Shown: piece by piece, positions 1 through 8,171 of the stretch
How positions within the stretch are numbered: position 1 is the stretch's first letter
Layout of the letters: each line of letters starts with the position of its first letter
Source: JAJDTQ01 sp963422385
GTDB taxonomy: Bacteria; Desulfobacterota; Binatia; UBA9968; JAJDTQ01
Direction: 5' to 3'
DNA: 64,000 nucleotides
NCBI GenBank assembly: GCA_963422385.1
Contig: OY729432.1
Location: 3,782,001 to 3,846,000 of the forward strand
Notes under the pieces: model-generated
What the model saw: only the letters and a program-made list of their open reading frames with translations
Told to the model about the DNA's origin: nothing
Databases searched by the model: none
Translations under genes and position numbers: made by a program

Positions 1-250
1 GTTGTCGGTCAGGCTGGGGAACCTGGCCGACTTCAACGGAGCCGGCATCGAGCAGGTGTTCGGCGACATCGTCGCGGAAAGGGGCATCAAGCTGGGCAAA
101 GTGGCCCAGCCGGTGCGCGTGGCTCTCACCGGCTCGACCGTGAGCCCCGGCATCTACGAGGTCATCGACGTGCTCGGACGGGACTTGACCCTGGAACGGC
201 TTGCGGCGGGCGTTCGCTACATCGACGCCCACCTGCCAACCCCAAGCTGA
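1..250 (+). CDS. gltX: Glutamate--tRNA ligase, C-terminal end (5' truncated by window)
   Basis: This is the last 82 or so residues of a class I glutamyl-tRNA synthetase, which charges tRNA-Glu with glutamate in the cytoplasm. The visible part is the anticodon-binding helical region, recognised from IEQVF, AERGIKLGKVAQPVRVALTG and SPGIYEVIDVLGR, which match the extreme C-terminus of bacterial GltX. The frame is open to the left edge of the window, so the true start lies outside; the TTG at position 2 is not the start. The HIGH and KMSKS motifs lie outside the window. The stop codon is TGA at 248-250. A tRNA-Glu gene lies about 1.5 kb downstream, but nothing shows that the two are linked in expression. 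Confidence 0.9.
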   Translation, partial: LSVRLGNLADFNGAGIEQVFGDIVAERGIKLGKVAQPVRVALTGSTVSPGIYEVIDVLGRDLTLERLAAGVRYIDAHLPTPS

Positions 251-299
251 GCGACCCGACACCCTGCCGCATCCTGACGCTACTTCTCTCCGGTTCCCG

Positions 300-559
300 G
301 ATACACCTCCGGGACGAATGGTAGGCGAACATCTCGTCCTTGGCCCTGGAGTAATCGATCCAGCGGCGTCGCGGCCCTCGAAAAGCACCACCACCTTGAG
401 CCCCTTGTCCTTGATCCACTCGAGCATGGTCACGAGCTCGACCCGGAGCCGGAGCACCTCCTTCTCGTAGCGCTTGTTGTCGATCTTCCTGTGCCGGTGC
501 GCCGTCTCCTTGCCCGCCCTGTCCTTCCGCTTCTTCGGCTGCTTCTCCGTTTTGTCCAT
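300..559 (-). pseudogene. ppk2: Polyphosphate kinase 2 (ppk2) remnant with internal deletion
   Basis: From an ATG at 559 on the minus strand the translation runs MDKTEK, then KRYEKEVLRLRVELV and VVVLFEGRDAAG. This is the N-terminal lead-in and Walker A of PPK2, which makes or uses polyphosphate to phosphorylate nucleotides. Directly after FEGRDAA the similarity jumps, in another reading frame, to WIDYSRAKDEMFAY at about 315-370, a motif that belongs near the PPK2 C-terminus. The Walker B region and lid between them are missing, so most of the gene (probably over 300 bp) was lost with a frame change. After FAY the match also ends. The gene cannot make an active kinase. The rest of the 251-741 stretch holds nothing I recognise. 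Assignment to PPK2 rests on remembered family motifs. Confidence 0.7.
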
Positions 560-741
560 GTTCTTCTCCGGGCTCCTCCTTGACATTCGAGAGGATCTCC
601 GGCGGTGTCCGGTAGGTCAAGCCATGGATCACCCTGCTCGCCAATTGGCTGACACGGCGGTGCCCCCGCGCCGCCACATGCAATGACCCCGTCTTGACCT
701 CGAACCGCCGGACATCATCGCTTCGATGTTGCAAGGAACCC

Positions 742-1680
742 TCAGCGACGTCGCCCGCGGACCCTCTCGTGGTTCAGCACGTAGAGGCCGCTGCCGCAGA
801 CCAGCGCCATCCCGGCGTATGTCACCGCGTCCGGCCAGTGGCCGAAGAACAGCACCCCCCAGAACACCGACATGGGCAGCGCCACGTACTCGAACGGCGC
901 CAGCGCCGCGGGCACCGAGATGCGGTATGCTTGGGACATGAGGTAGCTGGCGACTCCGTTGAGGGCGCCGATGCCGATGAACAGCGCGCCGTCCGCGGTT
1001 GACGGGACCGTCCAGGCCCGCAGCAAAAACGCAAGGCTGGCGCTGTCGTCGGGGGAGAACCGCCCGTCTCCTGCCACGAGCCCCATGGTGGCGCTCGCGG
1101 CGATGAAGCCCGCCTGGGCGTATAAGGAGATGGTGGAGGCGCGCTCGGTGGTCCCCAGGCGGCGGGTCATGATCTGCATGACCGCATAGCAGCAGGCCGC
1201 GGCCAAGGGGAACAGCGCCACCAGCCGCAGGGTGCCTTCACCGGGACGAAGCATCAGGATGACGCCCGAGAGGCCGACACACACCGCGGCCCAGCGGCGG
1301 AGGCCCACTGCCTCGCGCAGCACGAGCGTCGACAGCGCGGTGATCAGCACCGGCGCGATGAAGAAGATCGACGTGGCCTCGGCGATGCTCATGGCGGCCA
1401 AGGCGAGGAAGAAGGTGCTGTTGGCGATGATCAGCAAGGTGGAACGGGCCAGATGCAGGCCGATGCGGCGGGTGCGCCACAGCCGAAAACCGCCTTCGAG
1501 ACGCATGGCGACCAACGTGACCGCCACCGCGCTGGTCGTGCGCACCAGGACGATCTCATGCAGCGGATAGTCCCCGCTAAGCCACTTGATGGTGGCATCC
1601 TGGAGGATGAAGATGCTCACCGCGCCGACGACGCAGGCGACCCCGAGCATGCGATGGTCCATGGCCCCGATTCCCACCAC
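742..1680 (-). CDS. EamA/DMT-family inner-membrane transporter
   Basis: A 312-residue protein with about ten hydrophobic helices arranged as two repeats of five, the layout of drug/metabolite transporters of the EamA (RhaT/DUF6) type. The first repeat carries ATIKWLSGDYPLHEIVLVR and IAEATSIFFIAPVLITALS. The second carries FEYVALPMSVFWGVLFFGHWPD, typical of the conserved loop near the end of each EamA domain. The length is normal for the family. Members export or import small metabolites such as amino acids or S-adenosylmethionine; the substrate cannot be told from sequence. The annotated start is the longest frame, and an internal ATG at 1662 is equally plausible. It stands alone, convergent with gltX and separated from it by the ppk2 remnant. 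Confidence 0.85.
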   Translation of the reverse strand: MVGIGAMDHRMLGVACVVGAVSIFILQDATIKWLSGDYPLHEIVLVRTTSAVAVTLVAMRLEGGFRLWRTRRIGLHLARSTLLIIANSTFFLALAAMSIAEATSIFFIAPVLITALSTLVLREAVGLRRWAAVCVGLSGVILMLRPGEGTLRLVALFPLAAACCYAVMQIMTRRLGTTERASTISLYAQAGFIAASATMGLVAGDGRFSPDDSASLAFLLRAWTVPSTADGALFIGIGALNGVASYLMSQAYRISVPAALAPFEYVALPMSVFWGVLFFGHWPDAVTYAGMALVCGSGLYVLNHERVRGRRR

Positions 1681-1720
1681 CTTGACGCCTGAGGCGTATT
1701 TATTTATCCTTGGAAATCAC

Positions 1721-1796
1721 TGAGGAGTCGGCTAATTGGTAAGCCACCTGACTCTGGATCAGGCGATTGTAGGTTCGAGTCCTACCTCCTCAGCCA
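1721..1796 (+). tRNA. tRNA-Gln (anticodon CUG)
   Basis: A full cloverleaf can be folded. The acceptor TGAGGAG pairs with CTCCTCA at the 3' side, the D-arm is GGC/GCC, the anticodon stem CCTGA/TCAGG encloses the loop CTCTGGA with anticodon CTG, and the T-arm is GTAGG/CCTAC around TTCGAGT. CCA is encoded at the 3' end (1794-1796). The anticodon CUG reads CAG, glutamine. It lies one base before the following tRNA-Glu, so the two are probably co-transcribed. Confidence 0.93.
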
Positions 1797-1797
1797 T

Positions 1798-1869
1798 GGT
1801 CCCATCGTCTAGCGGTTAGGACGCTGGCCTCTCACGCCAGAAACACGGGTTCGAGTCCCGTTGGGATCA
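1798..1869 (+). tRNA. tRNA-Glu (anticodon CUC)
   Basis: The acceptor GGTCCCA pairs with TGGGATC, including one G-U pair. The anticodon stem CTGGC/GCCAG encloses CTCTCAC with anticodon CTC, and the T-arm is ACGGG/CCCGT around TTCGAGT. No CCA is encoded after discriminator A1869, unlike the adjacent tRNA-Gln, so the end must be added by CCA-adding enzyme. The anticodon reads GAG. The gene starts one base after the tRNA-Gln, implying a joint transcript, and is convergent with rsfS. Confidence 0.93.
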
Positions 1870-1913
1870 ATCCCCAACATCCCCTCCGCACGGCGCGCCC
1901 GACCGTATCGGTC

Positions 1914-2384
1914 TCAGCGCAGACGCTTTCCGAGGTAGCTTGAACCGGCATCCCGCTCCGCGGCGGGCCAGGCTTCCTGTTCGATGCCTTCGCCGGTGAA
2001 CTGCGCGGCAAGGGTCGCGTAGGGTTCGGGCAGGTCCACCGCCACGGCGCCGGCCCAGAGCCCGTCAAGGTCGTAGAACCGTCGCACGGGCTCGTAGAAG
2101 ACGTGCACGAGGACGTCGGAGAAGTCCATGAGCACCCACTGGCCCCGGGCGATCCCCTCGCTGGAAAGCGGGCGCACGCCGCGGGAGCGGCCGTCCTCCT
2201 TGATCCCTTCCGCGATGCTCTGCACGTGACGGTCCGACCGACCCGAGCAGATGATGAAGTAGTCGGAAATGGTGGTGAGCTCGCCGACCTCCAGCAGGGC
2301 GAGGTCCTGAGCCTTCTTCTCGAGCGCGAAGCCGCAGAGCAGCAGCGCCTTGTCCCTGGCTTCGAGAGCCTCAGGCACTAGCAC
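1914..2384 (-). CDS. rsfS: Ribosomal silencing factor RsfS
   Basis: RsfS (Iojap/YbeB family) binds ribosomal protein L14 on the large subunit and blocks subunit joining when nutrients are scarce. The diagnostic core is present: KKAQDLALLEVGELTTISDYFIICSG near residues 23-48, then SDRHVQSIAEGI and the WVLMDFSDVLVHVF stretch near 82-95. The tail of about 40 residues after FYDLDGLW is longer than usual and of low complexity. The start is GTG at 2384 or 2378; both overlap the end of nadD, so translation is probably coupled. nadD-rsfS is the usual order and follows proA here, placing it at the end of the long minus-strand housekeeping run. Confidence 0.92.
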   Translation of the reverse strand: MLVPEALEARDKALLLCGFALEKKAQDLALLEVGELTTISDYFIICSGRSDRHVQSIAEGIKEDGRSRGVRPLSSEGIARGQWVLMDFSDVLVHVFYEPVRRFYDLDGLWAGAVAVDLPEPYATLAAQFTGEGIEQEAWPAAERDAGSSYLGKRLR

Positions 2385-3055
2385 TCCGGCGGCTCGTTGT
2401 AGAGGTGTTGTTCTTTCACGTAGCGCTGCACTTCCGCAGGGACCAGGTCGCGAATCGATTTCCCCTTTCCAAGCAACTCCCGTATGGCCGAGGCGGACAC
2501 CGGCAAATCCGTCAAACGCTTGAACAGGATTTCCTTGCCGAACTCGTTTCGGAACCCAAATCGGACCGTGCCGTCGAAGTGAAGCGGATCATAGCAAAAC
2601 GCCTCCCGCACGACAACGGGGATCTTCTCGTACGGCAACTCGTCGCCGAAACCCGGGCGAGAGGTCACGATGACGTGGGTAAGGGCCAGCAGCTCGCGCC
2701 AGTCCTTCCACGAGCCGAGGAGCAGGAAGGCATCGAGCCCGAGGATCCAGTACAAGCCGTCCTTCGCGTCCAGTCCGGCGGCGAAATGGCGCACGGTGTC
2801 GATGGAATAGGACACTCCCGTGCGGGTGACCTCCACGTCGGAGACGCCGAGGCCCGGTTTTTCCGCCACCGCCAGCCGCACCATCTCCAGACGGTGATGG
2901 GCCGCGGCCCCGGGCCGATTGCTCCGGTGCGGCGGAACGCCGCACGGCACGAAGCGGACCTGGTCCAGCGCAAACGCCTCGCGCACCTCCTCGGCGCTCC
3001 TCAGGTGGCCGCAGTGAACCGGGTCGAACGTCCCGCCGAACAGGCCGAGTCTCAT
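2378..3055 (-). CDS. nadD: Nicotinate-nucleotide adenylyltransferase
   Basis: NadD joins nicotinate mononucleotide and ATP to give deamido-NAD in NAD synthesis. The protein opens with MRLGLFGGTFDPVHCGHL, which holds the GGTFDPxHxGH nucleotidyltransferase signature including the HxGH motif. The C-terminal VSASAIR corresponds to the ISSTxIR motif that binds ATP phosphates. I chose the ATG at 3055 because it sits immediately before the first core strand; an upstream start at 3082 would add nine unconserved residues and overlap proA. Length is about 225 residues, normal for the family. It lies four bases downstream of the proA stop and overlaps rsfS, so the three genes behave as one unit. Confidence 0.93.
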   Translation of the reverse strand: MRLGLFGGTFDPVHCGHLRSAEEVREAFALDQVRFVPCGVPPHRSNRPGAAAHHRLEMVRLAVAEKPGLGVSDVEVTRTGVSYSIDTVRHFAAGLDAKDGLYWILGLDAFLLLGSWKDWRELLALTHVIVTSRPGFGDELPYEKIPVVVREAFCYDPLHFDGTVRFGFRNEFGKEILFKRLTDLPVSASAIRELLGKGKSIRDLVPAEVQRYVKEQHLYNEPPEC

Positions 3056-3059
3056 GGTA

Positions 3060-4316
3060 TCAATTGCGGACCTGCCCGTCACCGAACACGAAGAATTTGG
3101 TGCTGGTGAGCTCTTCCAGTCCCATGGGGCCGAAGGCGTGGATCTTGCTGGTGCTGATGCCGATCTCCGCCCCCAGGCCGAGCTCGCCGCCGTCGTTGAA
3201 ACGCGTGGACGCGTTGACCAGGACCGCGGACGAATTCACCCGCGCAACGAAGTCCTCGGCCTTGCCGCGGTCCGCGGTCACGATGGTCTCGGTATGGTCC
3301 GAGCCGTACTTGCGGATGTGCTCGATGGCCTCGTCCATGTCCGCGACCACCCGCACCGCCAGCACCAGGTCCAGGTATTCCTCGTGCCAGTCCGCCTCGC
3401 TCGCCGGCGATACCCCGCTGACCAGCGTCCGGGTCTTCTCGCAGCCGCGCACCTCCACTCCGCTCTCCCTCAGCCTGTCGATGACCCCGGGCAGAAAGCG
3501 CGGCGCCACCGCCTCGTGCACCAGCAGGGTCTCCATGGCGTTGCAGACCGACGGACGCTGGACCTTGGCATTGAGAGAGATGCACTCCGCCATTTCCAGG
3601 TCCGCGTCGCTGTCCACGTAGACGTGGCACACGCCCTTGTAGTGTTTGACCACGGGCACCAGCGAATTCGCCGCAACGAACCGGATCAGATCCTCGCCGC
3701 CCCGGGGTATGATCAGGTCCACGTACTCCTCGAGCTTGAGCAGCTCGTGGATCATCGCCCGATCGGTGGACCCCACCACCTGCACCGCATCCTCGGGCGC
3801 CCCCGCCTGGACGCAGGCTTCCCGCAGCACGTCGCCGATGGCCCGATTGGAGAACTTCGCCTCGCTGCCGCCCCTGAGGATGACTGCGTTGCCGGACTTC
3901 ATGCACAGCGACGCGGCATCCGCGGCGACGTTGGGCCGGGCCTCGTAGATGATGGTAATGACCCCCAGCGGAATACGCATCTTCCCCACCTCGAGGCCGT
4001 TGGGGCGCTGCCACTTCCGGGTGACCTGGCGCACCGGATCGGGCAGGGCAACGATGTCCCGTATGCCCGCGGCCATGGCCGCGACCCGTTGGGGATTCAG
4101 CGCAAGGCGGTCGATCACCGCCTTGGATAACCCCTTGTCCCCCGCGGAGCCGATGTCCCTGGCATTTTCTGCCAGCAGGAACTCCTGCCGGGCCACGATG
4201 CTGTCGGCCATGGCCAGAAGGGCCTGGTTCTTCAAGTCGGTTGAAAGATTGGCCAGGGCCCCGGCCGCTTCCCTGGCCCGCCGACCGATGGCGATGGCTT
4301 CTTCGGTTACTGCCAT
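3060..4316 (-). CDS. proA: Glutamate-5-semialdehyde dehydrogenase (gamma-glutamyl phosphate reductase)
   Basis: ProA reduces gamma-glutamyl phosphate with NADPH to glutamate semialdehyde, the second step of proline synthesis. Recognisable segments are PLGVITIIYEARPNVAADAASLC in the cofactor domain, GNAVILRGGSEA, VKHYKGVCHVYVD, the catalytic-cysteine region VQRPSVCNAMETLLVH, and FNDGGELGLGAEIGISTSK near the end. I set the start at ATG 4316 (MAVTEEAIAIG), giving 418 residues, the usual size. A possible start at 4328 and the longer frame to 4397 add poorly conserved residues that would overlap the upstream gene. In most genomes proA follows proB directly; here a restriction-modification pair separates them. 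Confidence 0.93.
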   Translation of the reverse strand: MAVTEEAIAIGRRAREAAGALANLSTDLKNQALLAMADSIVARQEFLLAENARDIGSAGDKGLSKAVIDRLALNPQRVAAMAAGIRDIVALPDPVRQVTRKWQRPNGLEVGKMRIPLGVITIIYEARPNVAADAASLCMKSGNAVILRGGSEAKFSNRAIGDVLREACVQAGAPEDAVQVVGSTDRAMIHELLKLEEYVDLIIPRGGEDLIRFVAANSLVPVVKHYKGVCHVYVDSDADLEMAECISLNAKVQRPSVCNAMETLLVHEAVAPRFLPGVIDRLRESGVEVRGCEKTRTLVSGVSPASEADWHEEYLDLVLAVRVVADMDEAIEHIRKYGSDHTETIVTADRGKAEDFVARVNSSAVLVNASTRFNDGGELGLGAEIGISTSKIHAFGPMGLEELTSTKFFVFGDGQVRN

Positions 4317-4338
4317 GACGACTCCCATCCTGACGTCG

Positions 4339-4770
4339 TCAGTGCCATAAGTCTTCCTTCGCTTCCCAGTACTTTCGGACACCATTAAAACGCTCAATCC
4401 TGTCTTCTATCTTGCCTATTTCCTTTGGGTAGAACTCCAGCATTGCGTCACACAACTGCAACATCCATTGTTTCCTCGAATATTGCTCGATCACGCGAAT
4501 GTTGTTGGAGTTCGCGATCTGGATCTGACCCCAGCCAAGCGCGCCGACGGTTAGACACGACCAATCCAGGAACTCACTCGAGTACTGGGTGCACCAATCG
4601 CCCAGAAAACCGCCAAACTTCTCAGCGACAAATGCTTCGAGCGCGTCGCCCACCGCTCTCGGGCTCCCGGCCGTGTGCGGCGAAAGGAAGTCCCGGGATG
4701 AGTTGACGTAATCTCTGACCGCCAATGCCACCACCTGATGGTGCCCCTCGTAGTAAAAGCCGGACTTCAT
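4339..4770 (-). pseudogene. Type II restriction endonuclease remnant, probable loss of catalytic core
   Basis: The 143-residue frame starts with ATG overlapping the methyltransferase stop as ATGA, the usual coupling of a modification gene to its restriction partner. The N-terminal part (DFLSPHTAGSPRAVGDALEAFV, GDWCTQYSSEF) and the C-terminal part (DWSCLTVGALGWGQIQIANS, RKQWMLQLCDAMLEFYPKEI, RKYWEAKEDLW) both resemble a family of type II endonucleases of about 240-260 residues as I remember it. In those proteins the two parts are separated by roughly 90-110 residues containing the acidic and lysine residues of the PD-(D/E)XK centre. Here SEF runs straight into LDWSCL. I infer an in-frame deletion that removed the nuclease centre, leaving an inactive protein. 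This rests on memory of the family and needs an alignment. Confidence 0.55.
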
Positions 4771-5753
4771 GAGAACAGCGTTTCCTGGCGTTTGTTCAAC
4801 TTGTTCTCGGTACGCTGACCAGCCGCCGAGTTTCTTTCCCGGAAGACGCCCTTTTCATGGCCCTGAATAGTCGAGTCCTCTTTGGCGGCGGCGACGCGCT
4901 TGTGCGCCCAACACAGGTACCGGGTGTTGATTTCGACCCCACACCAACGTCTTTGCAGCTTTTCCGCTACCACCACGCTCGTGCCACTACCGAGGAAGGG
5001 GTCAAACACGAAGCCTCTCTCTTTCGAACTGGCAAGAATCAGCTTCGCAATCAACTTCTCCGGTTTCTGGGTAGGGTGGTCGGTGTTTTCCGGCATGGAC
5101 CAGAACGGAACCGTGACATCGGTCCAGATATTGGAGGGATAGGTGAGACGGTAGTTGCCATCTCCTTCTTGGGTCCAATCTTTTGGCTGTCCCTCGACCC
5201 TGTACGGCGCCAGGACCCGACGTTTCAGCTTTACCGCGTCAACGTCAAAATAATACCGGTCAGACTTTGTGCAGAACCAGATATCCTCCGTGTTGTTCTT
5301 CCAATTCATTTTCGCGCCACGCCCCTTCTCCCTTTCCCAGGTAATCCTGTTACGGACGTGGAATCTGGATTCCAGGACCGGCAAGACGAGTGTGGACGTC
5401 TTCCAATCGGCACACACGTAAATCGTCGCATCGGACCTCAGCATCGGCTCCAGCAAAACGACGACGCCCTCAAACCATGACCGATATTCGTCCTGTTCCT
5501 TCCGTTTGAACAGGTTGCCATCGTAGTTCCTGGAAAGGTTGTACGGTGGATCCAGAATGAGGAGATCGACAAATGCGGAGGGAAGATGCCTCGCCACTTC
5601 AAAGATATCTCCCGCCAAGAGCTGCCCCTCGATGTCCGGCAGCACAACTGCCGATTTCACGTGCATAATGTCACGTGACAACGTCCTCACTTCCTCGTCC
5701 GTGCATGACAGCGTTCGGTTTCCTGAAGCGCGCTCCCGCATCTGGTTCCTCAT
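4767..5753 (-). CDS. Site-specific DNA methyltransferase (N6-adenine/N4-cytosine, beta-type order)
   Basis: The enzyme transfers a methyl group from S-adenosylmethionine to an exocyclic amine in DNA. The catalytic DPPY is at about residues 68-71 (LLILDPPYNLSRNYDG). The SAM-binding motif I lies towards the C-terminus as FDPFLGSGTSVVVAEK, preceded by HPTQKPEKLIAKLI. DPPY before FxGxG is the beta-class arrangement. I chose ATG 5753, which has AAGGGG six bases upstream; the frame continues to 5885 but that part overlaps proB and is not conserved-looking. It yields 328 residues. Its presumed restriction partner directly downstream seems disabled, so this may now be an orphan methylase. The target sequence cannot be read from the protein. 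The pair splits proB from proA, a sign of insertion. Confidence 0.88.
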   Translation of the reverse strand: MRNQMRERASGNRTLSCTDEEVRTLSRDIMHVKSAVVLPDIEGQLLAGDIFEVARHLPSAFVDLLILDPPYNLSRNYDGNLFKRKEQDEYRSWFEGVVVLLEPMLRSDATIYVCADWKTSTLVLPVLESRFHVRNRITWEREKGRGAKMNWKNNTEDIWFCTKSDRYYFDVDAVKLKRRVLAPYRVEGQPKDWTQEGDGNYRLTYPSNIWTDVTVPFWSMPENTDHPTQKPEKLIAKLILASSKERGFVFDPFLGSGTSVVVAEKLQRRWCGVEINTRYLCWAHKRVAAAKEDSTIQGHEKGVFRERNSAAGQRTENKLNKRQETLFS

Positions 5754-5844
5754 ATTGTCCCCTTGAGAGCACAACCAGAGCTGACCCATTCGCAGGTCTT
5801 GTGCCGTCGACTGGCAGATGTTCTCTTGGACACCAGGCCTTGAA

Positions 5845-6975
5845 CTACAGCAGCACGAGATCGTCCCGGTGGATGATCTCGTCATGGGTCTTGTACCCCA
5901 GGATGGCCTCGATCCTGCCTGAATGCGATCCCTTGATCTTCCTGAGATCCCGGGCGTTGTAGTTCACCAGCCCGCGGGCGAACTCGCGGCCGGTATCGTC
6001 CACGCAGCGCACGCACTCGCCCGCGCCGAAAGAGCCGCGGATGTCCATCACCCCCGAGGGCAGCAGGCTCTTGCCCTTGACCGTCACCGCCGCGCAAGCC
6101 CCGTTGTCCACCATAACCTCTCCTGAGGGATTGAGGTTGTAGAGGATCCAGTGCTTGTGGCTGGTCAGCCGGTTCTCCTCGGGCAGCACCAACGTCCCCG
6201 ACTCGCGGGTGCCGTCGAACAGCCCGCTCAAGACTTCCCGCTCCCGTCCGTTGGCGATGATGGTGGGGATGCCGGCGCGGCTCGTCTGCTCCGCGGCGCC
6301 GAGCTTCGAGAACATGCCGCCCCGGCTCAGCTCCGACGGCTGCATGTCCCGGGTCGCCTTCCTGGCGGCGGCGAGGTCGTCGAGCACGGGTATCAGCCGA
6401 GCGTCCTTGCTGGCCTTCGGGTCGCGGTCGAACACCCCGTCCACGTCGCTCAGGATCACCAGCAGATCCATCTCCATGAGGGCGGCCACCAACGCGGAAA
6501 GCTGGTCGTTATCGCCGAACTTTATCTCTTCCACCGCCACCGTATCGTTCTCGTTGACGATGGGAATGATGTTCCAGTCCAGCAGCGTCTCGAGGGTGTT
6601 CCTGGCGTTGCGGTAGCGCGTGCGATTGGCCAGGTCATCGTGGGTCAACAGCACCTGCGCCACATGCTTCTCGTAGCCGGCGAAGGCGTTCTCGTAGATC
6701 GCCATGAGCCGGATCTGGCCGACGGCCGCCAGCGCCTGCTCCTGGGGCAGGTCCTTGGGGCGTCTGTTCAGCCCCAACCGGCTGATGCCCGAGGCGATGG
6801 CGCCGGAGCTGACGATGACGAGCTTCTTTCCCTGGTCGTGCAGCGCCGCCATCTCGCGCACCAGGCGTCCGATGCGTCGCGCGTGCACGCTGCGCTCGGA
6901 GGACAGGATACGGCTCCCGATCTTCACCACGACCCGTTTCGCCTGGCGAACGTACTTGTGTCGCAGATCAGCCAT
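5845..6975 (-). CDS. proB: Glutamate 5-kinase with PUA domain
   Basis: ProB phosphorylates glutamate to gamma-glutamyl phosphate, the first and feedback-controlled step of proline synthesis. The amino-acid kinase domain shows RVVVKIGSRIL, LVIVSSGAIASGISRLG, PIVNENDTVAVEEIKFGDND and LVILSDVDGVFDRDP. After about residue 275 comes a PUA domain (SGEVMVDNGACAAVTVKGKSLLPSGV, FGAGECV). At 376 residues it has the full two-domain length. The start at 6975 overlaps the obgE stop by eight bases, indicating translational coupling. Downstream is the inserted methyltransferase and only then proA, so proline genes may be less tightly coordinated than in a normal proBA pair. Confidence 0.95.
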   Translation of the reverse strand: MADLRHKYVRQAKRVVVKIGSRILSSERSVHARRIGRLVREMAALHDQGKKLVIVSSGAIASGISRLGLNRRPKDLPQEQALAAVGQIRLMAIYENAFAGYEKHVAQVLLTHDDLANRTRYRNARNTLETLLDWNIIPIVNENDTVAVEEIKFGDNDQLSALVAALMEMDLLVILSDVDGVFDRDPKASKDARLIPVLDDLAAARKATRDMQPSELSRGGMFSKLGAAEQTSRAGIPTIIANGREREVLSGLFDGTRESGTLVLPEENRLTSHKHWILYNLNPSGEVMVDNGACAAVTVKGKSLLPSGVMDIRGSFGAGECVRCVDDTGREFARGLVNYNARDLRKIKGSHSGRIEAILGYKTHDEIIHRDDLVLL

Positions 6976-8017
6976 GAGACTCCATGTCCCCTATGACTTC
7001 CCCCGCGGCGCCGAGCGCGTTCCTGTCCGCCAACCCCTCGGCGATCATGACCTTGAGGCGGTCGAGCCCTTCCCCGGTGACTGCGGAGACGGCACAGAAG
7101 CGATAGCCACGCGACCGGAAAAAAGTCTCCAACGTCCGCACCGCGGCTCGGTCCGGCAACAGGTCTACCTTGCTGGCCGTCACGATCTGGGGCTTGCGCG
7201 ACAACTCCTCGTCGAAGAGCGCCAGCTCGCGGTTCACGGTCTCGAAATCCGTCCTCGGGTCCTGCTCTCCGGGCTGGAAGACGTCCAGGACATGGACCAG
7301 CAACCCCGTACGGGTCACGTGCTTGAGGAATCGATGCCCCAGTCCCTCGCCGCGATGGGCACCTTCGATGAGCCCCGGAATATCCGCCACCACGAAGCTG
7401 CCGTCGCCCTGGCGAACCACGCCCAGGTTCGGCGCCAGCGTGGTGAAGGGATAGTCCGCGATCTTGGGCCGCGCCGCGGAGACAGCCGATATCAAAGTGG
7501 ACTTGCCGGCGTTGGGCAGCCCGATGAGGCCGACGTCGGCCAGCAGCCGCAACTCCAGGCGAAGCTCCCGCTCCTGCCCGGGAAGACCTGGCTGGGCGAA
7601 CCGCGGCGTCTGGCGCCTGGAGGTGGCGAAGCGGCTGTTGCCCTTTCCGCCCTTTCCGCCCCAGGCCACGATCACGTCACCCGAAAGCGCCTCGATATCG
7701 GCGATGAGCTCTCCGGTGTCCACGTCCCGAATCAGGGTCCCCACCGGCACCCGGATCAACCGATCCTCCCCGTTCCTGCCGTGCTGGTCCTTGCCGCGTC
7801 CGTGCTGACCGCGGTTGCCGCGGTAGAGCCGCTGATAGCGCAGGTCCAGCAAGGTCGACAGGTGCGGGTCCGCCACCACCCGGACGTGGCCGCCGTCACC
7901 GCCGTCGCCACCGTCAGGACCTCCCTTCGGGATGAACTTCTCGCGACGAAAACTCATGCAACCGCGGCCACCGTCGCCAGCCTTGACCGTGACCTCAACC
8001 TCGTCGACGAACTTCAT
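6968..8017 (-). CDS. obgE: GTPase Obg
   Basis: Obg is an essential GTPase that associates with the 50S subunit and links ribosome assembly to nucleotide state. The glycine-rich Obg fold is seen at the N-terminus (MKFVDEVEVTVKAGDGGRGCMSFRRE) with several GG-rich turns (GGPDGGDGGDGG, GGKGGKGNSRF). The G domain follows: G1 GLPNAGKST near residue 166, G2 region YPFTTLAPNLG, G3 DIPGL, and the G4-like TASKVDLL. At 349 residues it lacks the extra C-terminal OCT domain present in some homologues. It is in the classic rplU-rpmA-obgE order, with a 154-bp gap after rpmA, and overlaps proB by eight bases. Confidence 0.96.
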   Translation of the reverse strand: MKFVDEVEVTVKAGDGGRGCMSFRREKFIPKGGPDGGDGGDGGHVRVVADPHLSTLLDLRYQRLYRGNRGQHGRGKDQHGRNGEDRLIRVPVGTLIRDVDTGELIADIEALSGDVIVAWGGKGGKGNSRFATSRRQTPRFAQPGLPGQERELRLELRLLADVGLIGLPNAGKSTLISAVSAARPKIADYPFTTLAPNLGVVRQGDGSFVVADIPGLIEGAHRGEGLGHRFLKHVTRTGLLVHVLDVFQPGEQDPRTDFETVNRELALFDEELSRKPQIVTASKVDLLPDRAAVRTLETFFRSRGYRFCAVSAVTGEGLDRLKVMIAEGLADRNALGAAGEVIGDMESHG

Positions 8018-8171
8018 GGTGCGTGGGCTCCTGCCCTCTTTACGCAGCCGCGGTCACTCCACGGCGATGCGGTCACGACAACGAGAGCAAGGAATACGAG
8101 GAAGGGATGGGAATGCGGCGAGGCCGCGAGGTTCGAGCCGCCCGGACGGGCGTACCACACGAGAGTGCCTC

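Noticed and set aside
560..741. Minus-strand frame continuing upstream of the ppk2 remnant as its N-terminus
   Set aside because: PPK2 starts naturally at the ATG at 559; the upstream residues are in another frame relative to the PPK2 match and resemble nothing.
5754..5885. Longer N-terminus for the DNA methyltransferase starting at 5885
   Set aside because: It overlaps the proB end, is Cys/Ser-rich and unlike the family; ATG 5753 has a good ribosome site.
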